A stretch of 64,000 nt of DNA from positions 62,001 to 126,000 of the forward strand of contig NZ_JAUHLI010000001.1 in the NCBI RefSeq assembly GCF_036325985.1. The letters run 5' to 3'. The notes beneath the pieces are model-generated. The model was given only the letters and a program-made list of their open reading frames with translations. It searched no databases and was not told the origin of the DNA. Source of the stretch: Alkalimonas cellulosilytica. GTDB taxonomy: Bacteria > Pseudomonadota > Gammaproteobacteria > Enterobacterales > Alteromonadaceae. Position 1 is the stretch's first letter; every line of letters begins with the position of its first letter. The translations under genes were made by a program, and so were the position numbers. Below, piece by piece: positions 7,624-16,604 of the stretch.

Positions 7624-9474
7624 TTATTGCTGTTTTTCAGCGATGTAGGCATCAATCAGCTGCTCCAGTACATCCAGGGGAACTGCGCCACTTCGTAGTA
7701 CCACATCATGAAATTCGCGGATATCGAAGTGCTCACCGAGCTGTGTTATGGCCTTTTCCCGTAACTCGAGCAAACGGATCATTCCAATTTTGTAGGCTGT
7801 GGCTTGTGCCGGCATCACGATGTAACGCTCGATGGCTTTTTGTGCATCACCGGCAGGGTTTGGGGTGTTTTCTACCAGGTAAGCAATAGCTTGTTCACGG
7901 CTCCAGCCTTTATGGTGAATGCCGGTATCCACCACCAGACGGGCAGATCGCCACAGTTCCATCGCCAATCGGCCAAAGTCGGAATAGGGATCTTGGTAAA
8001 GACCGATCTCTTTGGGTAGTAATTCGGTATAAAGCCCCCACCCTTCGGTGTAGGCGGTATAACCACCAAAGCGGCGAAAACGCGGGATCCCTTCCAGCTC
8101 CTGCTGAATGGCCAGTTGCATGTGATGGCCAGGCAAGCCTTCATGGTAGGCCAGAGCTTCCAGTTGATAGATCGGCATATCACTCATGCGGTATAAGTTG
8201 GCGTAGTAAATGCCTGGCCGGCTGCCATCCATCGATGGCCGTTGGTAAAACGCTTTACCGGCGGATTGTTCACGAAAGGGTTCTACTGCCCGCACTTCCA
8301 TGTCCGCCTTTGGCAAGGTCAGGAAAAGCTCATCCAGTCGGGTCCGCATATGATCGATCACATCGGTTGCTTGCTGCAGGTAGGCCTGGCGTCCTTCATC
8401 GGTATCCGGGAAGTAAAATTGTGGATCGCTGCGCATAAACTCAAAGAACTCTGCCAGCGAGCCATCGAATTCTACCTGCTGCATGATATGGCGCATCTCT
8501 TGATGGATCCGTGCGACATCATCCAGGCCGATTTGGTGGATTTGTTCCGCTGACAGTTTGGTGGTCGTCATGCGGTTTAAAGCGTGTTGATAAAAAGCCT
8601 GGCCATCCGGCAGGCGCCAGACCCCATCGTCGTCTCCGGCACGCTGTTCCAGTTGCTCTAAATAAGCAATCAGTTGTTGGTAGGCAGGCTTTACACTGGT
8701 GATCAAGGCAAGCTCGGCTTCATTCAGCAGCAATTGCTGTTCTTCTGCTGATAATGGCAATGCAGTCACTTTACGCTGAAAGTCGGCCCAGATCAGATTG
8801 TCGTCGCCATCATCAAACGGAGCTCCACTGATCACATTTTTGCTGTCGTTCAGTACATAGGGAAAAACAAAACGGGGGATGATGATGCCTTGCTCAGCAC
8901 GTTGTTCCAACTGCTCAATCAATTGAGTAAAGAGCAATGGGACTGCGTTCAGCCGGCTGATGTATGCTTTAGCATCTTGCTCATTGTCTATTCGGTGCTG
9001 GTTTAACAAGGTAACCGGTACCGTGGTATGGACGCCTCGCATCTGATTGACCGGGTAGCTGTACAGATGCCAACGGTCATTCTCCAGTTGTTGCTGCAAT
9101 CGTTGTGTCATCAGTTGATAGCTGAGCAATGTTTGTTCATCGAGCGCCGAGCTGTCGATGTTGCCAAGCAGCACCTGATGTTGACGTGTTAGCTCCAGAT
9201 CTGCCAAACGGCGCTGCTCGGATAAATCTTGCCAGCGATCGTTGTTGGTTTTCAAGCCCAACTGGGTTTGACGCAGTGGATTAGTCGCCAACTCTTCATC
9301 AAATATCTGCTCAAAAATAGCATTGGCGCGTTCTGACTCGGTGAATTGACTACTTTGCTGGCTGCTGTTTGCAGTACTTGGCGAATAACTGCTTTGCTTG
9401 GCTGGCTCGCAAGCGGTAAGTAAGCTTAAGCTGATGGCAAGCGCCAGACTGGTCAGGCGAAATGGAGTGGACAT
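7624..9474 (-). CDS. DUF885 family lipoprotein, probable metallopeptidase
   Basis: A 616-residue lipoprotein (lipobox LLTAC, Cys 22) of the DUF885 family. The diagnostic motif YHEGLPGHHMQ near residue 445 is the HExxx(x)HH-like metal site of this family, and the conserved GWGLYTELLPKEIG segment follows it. The C-terminal GNVLE-type end is here RSGAVPLDVLEQLID. DUF885 proteins resemble zinc carboxypeptidases of the M32/M2 clan and are thought to cleave peptides in the periplasm; no substrate is established. After the signal peptide comes a Ser/Gln-rich linker of about 25 residues. It begins 9 bases after hemW ends, so it may be read from the hemW transcript. Confidence 0.85.
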   Translation of the reverse strand: MSTPFRLTSLALAISLSLLTACEPAKQSSYSPSTANSSQQSSQFTESERANAIFEQIFDEELATNPLRQTQLGLKTNNDRWQDLSEQRRLADLELTRQHQVLLGNIDSSALDEQTLLSYQLMTQRLQQQLENDRWHLYSYPVNQMRGVHTTVPVTLLNQHRIDNEQDAKAYISRLNAVPLLFTQLIEQLEQRAEQGIIIPRFVFPYVLNDSKNVISGAPFDDGDDNLIWADFQRKVTALPLSAEEQQLLLNEAELALITSVKPAYQQLIAYLEQLEQRAGDDDGVWRLPDGQAFYQHALNRMTTTKLSAEQIHQIGLDDVARIHQEMRHIMQQVEFDGSLAEFFEFMRSDPQFYFPDTDEGRQAYLQQATDVIDHMRTRLDELFLTLPKADMEVRAVEPFREQSAGKAFYQRPSMDGSRPGIYYANLYRMSDMPIYQLEALAYHEGLPGHHMQLAIQQELEGIPRFRRFGGYTAYTEGWGLYTELLPKEIGLYQDPYSDFGRLAMELWRSARLVVDTGIHHKGWSREQAIAYLVENTPNPAGDAQKAIERYIVMPAQATAYKIGMIRLLELREKAITQLGEHFDIREFHDVVLRSGAVPLDVLEQLIDAYIAEKQQ

Positions 9475-9483
9475 GGTAGCTCC

Positions 9484-10626
9484 TTAAATAAATAGGCTCA
9501 GCAAGTCATTCAGGTAACGGGCGCCTTTGCTGGTCACCTGCCAGTGTTTCATATCTTGCTTAATCAGTGCCAGCTTAGAGGCTTGGTGCAAGGCTGCCGA
9601 GACACTTTCGACCGGCAGGCCAGTGCGTGCGGTAAAGTCGTCGATGGGGCAGGGTTCCAGTAAGCGAAACCGGTTCATAAAAAACTCGAACGGTAACTCA
9701 TCGGCCCCAACCAGTCGCTGCTCATCGAGATAAGGGCGGCTCAGATCCATATAGCCTTTGGGGTGTTTGATCTTGGTTGTGCGCAGTACAGCCTGTTTCT
9801 CTGGCAAGGTGATTTTGCCATGGGCTCCGCAGCCGATCCCGAGGTAATCCCCAAAACGCCAGTAATTCAGGTTGTGCTGGCATGGATGATCAGGTTTGGC
9901 ATAAGCTGAAGTTTCGTATTGCTGGTAGCCGTTAGCCAGCAACAATTGGTGACCTTGCTCCTGGATTTCCCACAGTAACTCATCTTCAGGTAAGACCGGT
10001 GGCCTGGAAGCAAAGGCGGTATTTGGCTCAATGGTTAACTGATACCAGGATAAGTGGGGTGGCTCTAAAGCGATGGCTTGTTGCAAATCGGCTATGGCAG
10101 CTGCGACTGTTTGACCGGGCAGGCCATGCATTAAATCCAGGTTAAAACTATGCAGGGGGAGTTTGGCTGCCAGCTGCGCTGCCTGGATGGCCTCAGTGCT
10201 GCTATGGATCCGGCCAAGTGCAGTTAGCTGTGTTTGCTGAAAGCTTTGCACACCAATCGAGAATCGGGTCACTCCAGCTGCCACATAACCGGCAAAGCGC
10301 TCAGCTTCAAAAGTGCCGGGGTTGGCTTCCATGGTCACTTCGCAACCATCGGCCAGTTGCACGCAGCTACGGACACCGGCCAGAAGTCGTGCTATGCCGG
10401 CGGCGGTAAACACACTGGGGGTGCCGCCGCCGATAAAAATACTTTGAATCGTGCGGTGCTGCACCCAGGATAGATCCTGCATTAAATCATCCAACAAATG
10501 GCTGATATATTCTTGCTCCGGGATCCCCTGCTTGACGGCATGGGAGTTAAAGTCGCAGTAAGGACATTTTTGGATGCACCAAGGTATATGAATATACAGC
10601 GATAAGGGCGGTAGTTGCAGGCTCAA
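9484..10626 (-). CDS. hemW: Radical SAM heme chaperone HemW
   Basis: A 380-residue cytoplasmic protein of the HemW (YggW, formerly CPO-like) family. The radical SAM cluster motif is at residues 16-25 (CIQKCPYCDF, the CxxxCxxC cysteines), followed by the GGGTPS motif and the C-terminal HemN-type domain (DELPFEFFMNRFRL). HemW binds heme and is thought to deliver it to respiratory enzymes; it is not a coproporphyrinogen oxidase despite older names. Its start overlaps the stop of rdgB by four bases (ATGA), as in the E. coli yggV-yggW pair, so the two are translationally coupled. Confidence 0.95.
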   Translation of the reverse strand: MSLQLPPLSLYIHIPWCIQKCPYCDFNSHAVKQGIPEQEYISHLLDDLMQDLSWVQHRTIQSIFIGGGTPSVFTAAGIARLLAGVRSCVQLADGCEVTMEANPGTFEAERFAGYVAAGVTRFSIGVQSFQQTQLTALGRIHSSTEAIQAAQLAAKLPLHSFNLDLMHGLPGQTVAAAIADLQQAIALEPPHLSWYQLTIEPNTAFASRPPVLPEDELLWEIQEQGHQLLLANGYQQYETSAYAKPDHPCQHNLNYWRFGDYLGIGCGAHGKITLPEKQAVLRTTKIKHPKGYMDLSRPYLDEQRLVGADELPFEFFMNRFRLLEPCPIDDFTARTGLPVESVSAALHQASKLALIKQDMKHWQVTSKGARYLNDLLSLFI

Positions 10627-11231
10627 GAGACCAGATACCCCTGTTGTTGCAATTGGCTTAGCAGTTGGCGAAGTGCTTGGCCACGATGACTGCGTTGCTG
10701 TTTTTGCGCTTTGCTAAGCTCGGCAGCAGTGCAGCTGAGCTCAGGCAGGTAAAACACCGGGTCATAGCCGAAACCTCCCAGCCCCTGGGGTTGATGATGG
10801 ATGACTCCTTGCCAGCGACCATGACTGATTAAAGGCGTTGGATCTTCGGCATGGCGCATAAACACCAGCACACAGTGAAACTGTGCCTGACGATGTTGCA
10901 CCGGTACTTGACTGAGTGCTTGCAGCAGTTTATTGACATTATCAGCATCGCTGGCCCCTTCGCCGGCAAAGCGGGCGGAGTAGATGCCAGGCGCGCCATT
11001 TAAGGCATCGACTGCCAGGCCGGAGTCATCGGCAATGGCCGGTAAGCCGGTATGAAGGGCGGCATGCCGGGCTTTGATAATGGCATTTTCGACAAAACTC
11101 AGGCCAGTTTCATCGGCATCAGCCAGCTTAAATTCACTTTGGGGTGTTACGGTGCAGGCATAAGGAGCCAGCATGGCTGCCAACTCCTTCACTTTGCCCT
11201 GATTGCCAGTGGCTAAAACCAGTTGTTTCAT
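10623..11231 (-). CDS. rdgB: dITP/XTP pyrophosphatase RdgB
   Basis: A 202-residue non-canonical purine NTP pyrophosphatase (HAM1/RdgB) that removes dITP, ITP and XTP from the nucleotide pool. The nucleotide motif TGNQGKVKEL lies at residues 8-17, the catalytic region is DDSGLAVDALNGAPGIYSAR, and FGYDPVF and SHRGQAL follow near the C-terminus, as usual for the family. Length is typical. It sits 6 bases after the DUF4426 gene and overlaps hemW, within the conserved yggS-to-hemW group. Confidence 0.96.
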   Translation of the reverse strand: MKQLVLATGNQGKVKELAAMLAPYACTVTPQSEFKLADADETGLSFVENAIIKARHAALHTGLPAIADDSGLAVDALNGAPGIYSARFAGEGASDADNVNKLLQALSQVPVQHRQAQFHCVLVFMRHAEDPTPLISHGRWQGVIHHQPQGLGGFGYDPVFYLPELSCTAAELSKAQKQQRSHRGQALRQLLSQLQQQGYLVS

Positions 11232-11237
11232 GAGGTC

Positions 11238-11654
11238 TCAATCAATGTAGTAAGTGTGTTCAAAGCGCAAACGCTGCTGCTCATTGCCCTGTTGCAGCTG
11301 GATATCAAAGCGCCATAACTCTTCGTTGCGAATGGTCAGCGGAGCGAAGTAATAGATGGCAGCGCCGTCCCGTACCTGCTGAAAACGCAGGGTACGTTGT
11401 TGCCCGAGCAGGTTACGGGCTGTGCCGGTGACATTCACCTGTTGGGCCGTCTGATCATCGCTGCTCAGGACAGACAGATTTACAATACCGGTAAACCGGC
11501 TGCGCTCGATACCATAACTACGGGCTACTTCAGGGGTTAAAAAAGTGGCATTAAAAGCCAGATAGTGGACATCCCAGGGACCTAAAGTTTGCTTTTGCTC
11601 GGCGACAACGAAGCCACTGAACAGCAAAAAAAGACAGGCCAGCCAGATTCTCAT
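11238..11654 (-). CDS. DUF4426 exported protein
   Basis: A 138-residue protein with a signal peptide (MRIWLACLFLLFSGFVVA/EQ) and a single DUF4426 domain (HYLAFNATFLTPEVARSYGIERS at its start, RFEHTYYID at its end). I use the ATG at 11654 because GAGGTG lies directly upstream; an in-frame ATG 15 bases earlier would spoil the signal peptide. DUF4426 proteins are found in this position, between yggT and rdgB, in Alteromonadales and Vibrio. Function unknown; a small periplasmic beta-sandwich protein is likely. Confidence 0.85.
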   Translation of the reverse strand: MRIWLACLFLLFSGFVVAEQKQTLGPWDVHYLAFNATFLTPEVARSYGIERSRFTGIVNLSVLSSDDQTAQQVNVTGTARNLLGQQRTLRFQQVRDGAAIYYFAPLTIRNEELWRFDIQLQQGNEQQRLRFEHTYYID

Positions 11655-11752
11655 ACACACCTCGTTCACGTAAGGCAGGGGGGATAAAGTATAGCTGAAA
11701 CCGACTGTGCTGTCGCAGGGTAAACCGTTGAGACAGCACAGCGGGAAAGGCT

Positions 11753-12295
11753 TTAGAAGCCCCGTAACACATCGGCTAGCAGGATTTGTACAAACTGCAG
11801 CGCAATTAAAGCAACCAGCACCGATAAATCCAGGCCTCCCATGGGTGGGATCACCCGGCGGATAGGTCGAAGCAAAGGCTCAGTGAGTTGGTGCATGACC
11901 TGTTCAATGGGATTACGGCCCTGACTGAACCAGCTTAGGATGGCACGGATCACCAAAATCCAGAATATCAGGCTAAGGCTTTCTTTCAGTAGAATCAACA
12001 CACCGGCAACCAGCGCCTGGCTGGGGGCAATACCACCTAACAACAATTGCTGCAGCACCAGCATTTTGACCACAGCCACCAGCCATGCCAGCACCAGGGT
12101 AGCAGTATCCAGTTGTCCCAGACTGGGGATTACTTTACGTAAAGGCAACACCAAAGGATTGGTTGCTTTGACAATAAACTGACTGAATGGATTGTAAAAA
12201 TCCGCCCGAGCCAACTGCAACCAAAGTCTTAGCACCACCACCATCAGGTAGAGATTAAAGCCGGTATTGATTAGAAAAAACAGCGCGTTATTCAT
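11753..12295 (-). CDS. yggT: YggT family membrane protein
   Basis: A 180-residue inner-membrane protein with two YGGT repeats. Each has hydrophobic helices and the family signature near PFSQFIVKATNPLVLPLRKVIPS (first repeat) and NPIEQVMHQLTEPLLRPIRRVIPP (second repeat). YggT proteins are linked to osmotic-stress tolerance, cell division and cytochrome maturation in different bacteria, without a settled biochemical role. It lies 30 bases downstream of proC in the conserved yggS-proC-yggT order. Confidence 0.93.
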   Translation of the reverse strand: MNNALFFLINTGFNLYLMVVVLRLWLQLARADFYNPFSQFIVKATNPLVLPLRKVIPSLGQLDTATLVLAWLVAVVKMLVLQQLLLGGIAPSQALVAGVLILLKESLSLIFWILVIRAILSWFSQGRNPIEQVMHQLTEPLLRPIRRVIPPMGGLDLSVLVALIALQFVQILLADVLRGF

Positions 12296-12325
12296 AGCGT
12301 CCCCAAAAGTTTTTTATGGTATTCG

Positions 12326-13150
12326 TTACAGTGTTTGCGCCATCTCACGAGCTCGCCGAATAGCGGCCTGCATGGCTTGACTGACCATTGGCTCCAGACC
12401 GGCATTGGCAAAGCTGGTAACCGCCTCATGGGTGGTGCCGCCTTTGGAAGTTACCTGAGCACGTAACTCGGCAAAGCTGTGCTCGCTCTCAAGCGCCATT
12501 GTTGCGGCCCCAAGCGCTGTTTGTGCCACCATTTTTTTTGCTTGCTCAGGAGCAAAACCCAAAGCTTCGGCTTCTTGTTGCATCGCTTGCATAAAATAGA
12601 AAAAATAAGCCGGCGAGCTGCCGGTGACTGCAATGACATGATCAATCTCAGCTTCGTTATCCAGCCAAACCGTCATGCCGGTGCCTTTGAACATGGCATC
12701 GACAAAAGCTTTTTCGTAATTGGAACAGCGGCTTGGGAAAAGACCGGTCACACCAAGGCCGACCAGGGATGGCGTATTGGGCATGCTTCGCACCAGACGT
12801 ACTTCGCCCAGCCAGCTTTCATAGCGACTAACCGGCAAGCCGGCAGCCACGGTGACAAAGAGTTTTTCTTGAATTTCTGGTACCTGCTCAATCAATTGCT
12901 TGCAGACATCACCCATCATTTGCGGTTTTACCGCCAGCACAATGACATCGGCTTTTCGCACTGCGGTCAGATTATCCAGCGTGGTCTGAATACCATAATC
13001 AGCGGCTAAAGCCAGTAATTTCGGCTCGGTGCGATTGCTGGCGATAATATTGCTGGCTGGATAGCCTGATTTGACCATGGCTGCAATGACGCAGCGTGCC
13101 ATATTGCCGGCACCAATAAAGGCCACCATGTTGTCATTCATGTCTTTCAT
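12326..13150 (-). CDS. proC: Pyrroline-5-carboxylate reductase ProC
   Basis: A 274-residue NAD(P)H-dependent reductase for the last step of proline synthesis. The Rossmann motif is AFIGAGNMARCV near residue 10, and the C-terminal dimer/active region has TGSSPAYFFYFMQAM and the family signature (VTSKGGTTHEAVTSF). The start at 13150 has AAGGA four bases upstream and overlaps the end of yggS by 17 bases, so expression is coupled. Two further in-frame ATGs within nine codons leave the exact N-terminus open. Confidence 0.96.
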   Translation of the reverse strand: MKDMNDNMVAFIGAGNMARCVIAAMVKSGYPASNIIASNRTEPKLLALAADYGIQTTLDNLTAVRKADVIVLAVKPQMMGDVCKQLIEQVPEIQEKLFVTVAAGLPVSRYESWLGEVRLVRSMPNTPSLVGLGVTGLFPSRCSNYEKAFVDAMFKGTGMTVWLDNEAEIDHVIAVTGSSPAYFFYFMQAMQQEAEALGFAPEQAKKMVAQTALGAATMALESEHSFAELRAQVTSKGGTTHEAVTSFANAGLEPMVSQAMQAAIRRAREMAQTL

Positions 13151-13832
13151 AATTCCTTACGCCAAAAATTGCGGTGCCTAATCGTATCATAGTTGCGCCA
13201 TATTTTAGAGCCAATGGCCAGTCGTCACTCATTCCCATTGACAGTTCACTCGCCAGAGGAAAGTGAGATCTAAGCATCTTACTTAATTGCTGCATGCGGG
13301 CAAAAGCTGGCTCTACCGGCTCTTGTTCATCCGGGGCAGGGATGGCCATCAGACCTTTGAGTTCAAGACCGGGCAGGGCAGTTACTTCTGTTGCCAGTGC
13401 TAACACCTGGTCCGGATTGATGCCTGCTTTGCTGGTTTCACCACTGATATTGACTTGCAGCATCACCTTCAAAGGTGGTAGCTGCTCAGGTCGCTGAGAA
13501 GATAGCCGACTGGCAATTTTAAGCCGGTCCAGGCTGTGGCACCAGGATGCATGTTCTGCCACCAGCCGGGTTTTATTCGATTGCAAAGGACCAATAAAAT
13601 GCCAACAAATCTCCTTCAGCTGTGATAGCGCAACAGCCTTGTCTGCCAGCTCTTGTGGGTAATTTTCACCAAAATGGCGTTGTCCGGCCTGATAAGCGGA
13701 CAAAATGTCGGTATCAGGTTTGGTTTTACTCACAGCAATTAATTGCACATCTGCCGGGTTTGAACCAAGCTTAGTGCATTGCTGTGCAATTTGTTGGTAG
13801 GCGCTTTCCAAGCGTTCTGCTATGGTATTCAT
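13134..13832 (-). CDS. yggS: PLP homeostasis protein YggS
   Basis: A 232-residue member of the YggS/PLPBP (COG0325) family, a cytoplasmic pyridoxal-phosphate-binding TIM-barrel without known enzyme activity that controls PLP and amino-acid balance. The PLP lysine is in LIAVSKTKP (about residue 36), and HFGENYPQEL, WHFIGPLQSNK and LSMGMSDDW are the expected family motifs. It is the first gene of the minus-strand group, divergent from pilT with only 29 bases between the starts. Confidence 0.96.
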   Translation of the reverse strand: MNTIAERLESAYQQIAQQCTKLGSNPADVQLIAVSKTKPDTDILSAYQAGQRHFGENYPQELADKAVALSQLKEICWHFIGPLQSNKTRLVAEHASWCHSLDRLKIASRLSSQRPEQLPPLKVMLQVNISGETSKAGINPDQVLALATEVTALPGLELKGLMAIPAPDEQEPVEPAFARMQQLSKMLRSHFPLASELSMGMSDDWPLALKYGATMIRLGTAIFGVRNYERHE

Positions 13833-13861
13833 ACATTCAATCGTACTAAGTGAGAATTGTC

Positions 13862-14914
13862 ATGGATATTACTGAGTTACTGGCATTTAGTGTGCAACAC
13901 AAAGCATCGGATTTACACCTGTCTGCCGGGGTGCCACCACTGATCCGAGTGGATGGCGATGTCCGAAAACTCAATATTCCTGCCTTAAATCATAAAGAAG
14001 TTCATGCCCTTGTGTATGAAATTATGACCGATAAGCAACGAAAAGAATACGAAGAAAACCTGGAAACGGACTTTTCTTTTGAAGTGCCAAATCTGGCCCG
14101 CTTCCGGGTCAATGCTTTTGTGCAAAACCGTGGTGCTGCGGCCGTATTCCGTACCATCCCAAGCGATGTGCTGACGCTGGATGATTTGGCTGCGCCGGAT
14201 ATTTTTAAAACGATTTCGGAGAACCCGCGCGGCCTGGTGCTGGTAACCGGACCTACTGGCTCGGGTAAAAGTACTACGCTTGCGGCCATGATCGATTACA
14301 TTAATACCACCCGGCATGATCACATTCTAACTATTGAGGATCCGATAGAATTTGTGCACCAGAACAAGCTGTCGCTGATTAACCAGCGGGAAGTTCATCG
14401 CGATACCCATAGTTTTAGCAATGCCCTGCGCTCGGCGCTGCGGGAAGATCCCGACGTCATCCTGGTCGGTGAGCTTCGGGATCTGGAAACCATCCGCCTG
14501 GCAATGACCGCGGCAGAAACTGGTCACCTGGTATTTGGCACCTTGCACACCACCTCAGCACCGAAAACCATCGATCGTATTATCGATGTGTTTCCGGGTG
14601 AGGAAAAAGACATGGTGCGTTCGATGCTCTCAGAATCGTTGCGGGCCGTTATTTCACAGACGCTGTTAAAGAAAATAGGCGGCGGCCGGGTAGCAGCCCA
14701 TGAAATTATGATAGGGGTACCCGCCATTCGTAACCTGATCCGGGAAGATAAAATTGCCCAAATGTATTCGGTGATCCAGACTGGTGCCTCGCATGGCATG
14801 CAGACCATGGATCAGTGTCTGGTCAATTTGGTGAATCGTGGCATAGTGTCGCAAAAAGACGCTCAGGGCAAAGCGCAGGACAAAAACACCTTCAGTACCA
14901 TGGGGCGGATGTAA
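13862..14914 (+). CDS. pilT: Type IV pilus retraction ATPase PilT
   Basis: A 350-residue hexameric ATPase that powers pilus retraction and twitching. An N-terminal PAS-like domain (DITELLAFSVQHKASDLHLS) leads to the RecA-like core: Walker A GPTGSGKST (about residue 134), Asp box DPIEFVH, Walker B VGELRDLETI and the AIRNLIRE motif required for retraction. I take ATG 13862 because known PilT proteins begin MDITELL; a GTG four codons earlier is in frame. It is divergent from yggS, as the E. coli pilT homologue yggR is, and is followed 9 bases on by pilU. Confidence 0.96.
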   Translation: MDITELLAFSVQHKASDLHLSAGVPPLIRVDGDVRKLNIPALNHKEVHALVYEIMTDKQRKEYEENLETDFSFEVPNLARFRVNAFVQNRGAAAVFRTIPSDVLTLDDLAAPDIFKTISENPRGLVLVTGPTGSGKSTTLAAMIDYINTTRHDHILTIEDPIEFVHQNKLSLINQREVHRDTHSFSNALRSALREDPDVILVGELRDLETIRLAMTAAETGHLVFGTLHTTSAPKTIDRIIDVFPGEEKDMVRSMLSESLRAVISQTLLKKIGGGRVAAHEIMIGVPAIRNLIREDKIAQMYSVIQTGASHGMQTMDQCLVNLVNRGIVSQKDAQGKAQDKNTFSTMGRM

Positions 14915-14923
14915 GGGGGCCAT

Positions 14924-16048
14924 ATGCAACTGACCGAATTTTTGCAAGTCATGGTGGATAAAGGCGCCTCGGATATGTTTGTCACCGCAGGCATGCCGGT
15001 GGCCGCCAAAGTCAATGGTGAACTGGTGCCCATTGCGGAGCAACCGCTGACTGAAGACGACTCGTTTCAGTTAGTTGTTTCTGCGATGAATGAAAAACAG
15101 AAACAGGAGTTTGTCACCAGTAAAGAGTGTAACTTTGCCATCGCCAATCAAGCGGGACGCTTCCGGGTATCGGCTTTCTGGCAGCGGGATCAGGCTGGCA
15201 TGGTGGTGCGGCGTATTGTGACCGATATTCCCAATGCCGATGATCTGGGTCTGCCACCGATTTTAAAAGAAATCATCATGTCCAAACGCGGGCTGGTGCT
15301 TTTTGTTGGTGGTACCGGTACTGGTAAGTCGACTTCTCTGGCGGCCTTGCTTGGCTACCGCAACCGCAATGCCAAAGGTCATATTCTGACCATAGAAGAT
15401 CCGATTGAGTTTGTGCACGAGCACCATAAGAGTTTGATCACTCAGCGTGAAGTGGGGATTGATACCGAGTCGTTTTCTGCGGCACTAAAAAGCTCGCTGC
15501 GCCAGGCGCCGGATGTGATCCTGATCGGTGAGGTGCGGGATATGCAGACCATGGAGTATGCACTGTCGTTTGCTGAAACCGGCCACTTGTGTGTGGCTAC
15601 GTTGCACGCCAACAATGCCAACCAGGCCATTGATCGCATCATGCATTTGGTACCCAAAGAAATGCACCAGAAGTTGTTGTTTGATTTATCGCTAAATTTG
15701 CGCGCCATTGTGGCGCAGCAGCTGGTGCCCACAGCGGATGGAACCGGCCGGGTGGCCGCGATTGAAGTCTTGCTGAACTCGCCACTGGTGGCGGACTTAA
15801 TTTCCCGTGGCCAGGTCGGGGAAATCAAAGCGCTGATGGCCAAATCGCGCGAGTTGGGCATGCAAACCTTTGATCAGGCGCTGTATGACTTGTATGAGCG
15901 TGGCCAAATCAGCTACGCCGATGCACTGCATCATGCTGACTCACCGAATGATCTGCGTTTGATGATTAAACTGCGTAGCAATGATACCCGTGGCTCTGGT
16001 TTGTTATCCGGAGTGACGATCGAAGGCTTTGAGAAACCGGATGCTTAA
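14924..16048 (+). CDS. pilU: Type IV pilus accessory retraction ATPase PilU
   Basis: A 374-residue PilT paralogue that assists PilT in high-force retraction. Walker A is GGTGTGKST, the Asp box DPIEFVHEHH, Walker B IGEVRDMQTMEY and the His box GHLCVATLHANNANQ. The longer C-terminal tail after the AKSRELGMQTFDQAL segment is usual for PilU. A purine-rich GGGGG lies before the ATG and the spacing to pilT indicates one transcript. Confidence 0.96.
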   Translation: MQLTEFLQVMVDKGASDMFVTAGMPVAAKVNGELVPIAEQPLTEDDSFQLVVSAMNEKQKQEFVTSKECNFAIANQAGRFRVSAFWQRDQAGMVVRRIVTDIPNADDLGLPPILKEIIMSKRGLVLFVGGTGTGKSTSLAALLGYRNRNAKGHILTIEDPIEFVHEHHKSLITQREVGIDTESFSAALKSSLRQAPDVILIGEVRDMQTMEYALSFAETGHLCVATLHANNANQAIDRIMHLVPKEMHQKLLFDLSLNLRAIVAQQLVPTADGTGRVAAIEVLLNSPLVADLISRGQVGEIKALMAKSRELGMQTFDQALYDLYERGQISYADALHHADSPNDLRLMIKLRSNDTRGSGLLSGVTIEGFEKPDA

Positions 16049-16075
16049 ACATCCGGTTGTAAGCTTAGGAGGCGT

Positions 16076-16519
16076 ATGAGCCGGATTGGTGCGATTATGA
16101 GCCGCAAGGTATTAACCACCAGTGAGGATGCCAGTTTATCCTCGCTGCGTGAGGTGTTCTCGGCCGCCAAGTTTCAGCACCTGCCGGTGGTGGATAGTTC
16201 GGGCCGGTTGCAGGGCATTATTTCGGTCAAAGATTATTTCCGCGCCCTAAGTCCTGTGATGGACTCGGCTTTTGAAACCAGTGTTGAGAATTACATCCGC
16301 AGCCGTAAAGTGCGCCATGTCATGACGTCGCCGGTATTCACAGTCAGCGATAAAACCAGCATCAAAGAGGCTGCCAATCTGCTATTGCAGTACAACATTG
16401 GCTGCTTGCCGGTAGTCGATGCCGAGCAGCGTTTGCTTGGTATAGTGTCCTGGAAGGATGTGCTTCGTTTTGCCTTACAGCCAAAGGCTGCAGGGCAACA
16501 GCCAGACCGCGTTAAATAA
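16076..16519 (+). CDS. CBS-domain pair protein
   Basis: A 147-residue cytoplasmic protein made of two CBS motifs (residues of about 8-65 and 80-138), the Bateman module that binds adenine nucleotides. Typical segments are FQHLPVVDSSGRLQGIISVKD and IGCLPVVDAEQRLLGIVSWKD. It has a strong TAGGAGG ribosome site and starts 28 bases after pilU, so it probably belongs to the pilT-pilU transcript. Its target is unknown. A second, similar CBS protein lies 1 kb downstream on the other side of the transporter gene. Confidence 0.9.
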   Translation: MSRIGAIMSRKVLTTSEDASLSSLREVFSAAKFQHLPVVDSSGRLQGIISVKDYFRALSPVMDSAFETSVENYIRSRKVRHVMTSPVFTVSDKTSIKEAANLLLQYNIGCLPVVDAEQRLLGIVSWKDVLRFALQPKAAGQQPDRVK

Positions 16520-16539
16520 GGAAAGATCCCGGCACCACG

Positions 16540-16577
16540 CTGACTTTTCATTTGTTTCCGATATACTGACGACGTCA
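16540..16577 (+). promoter_or_regulatory. Candidate promoter with overlapping palindrome before rhtA
   Basis: CTGACT (16540-16545) and TATACT (16562-16567) are spaced by 16 bases, 38 bases upstream of the transporter start. TGACGACGTCA, an 11-base palindrome at 16567-16577, covers the expected transcription start and could be an operator. Pattern match only. Confidence 0.4.
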
Positions 16578-16604
16578 TCGTTCATTTTCTGAGACTCCCG
16601 CTTT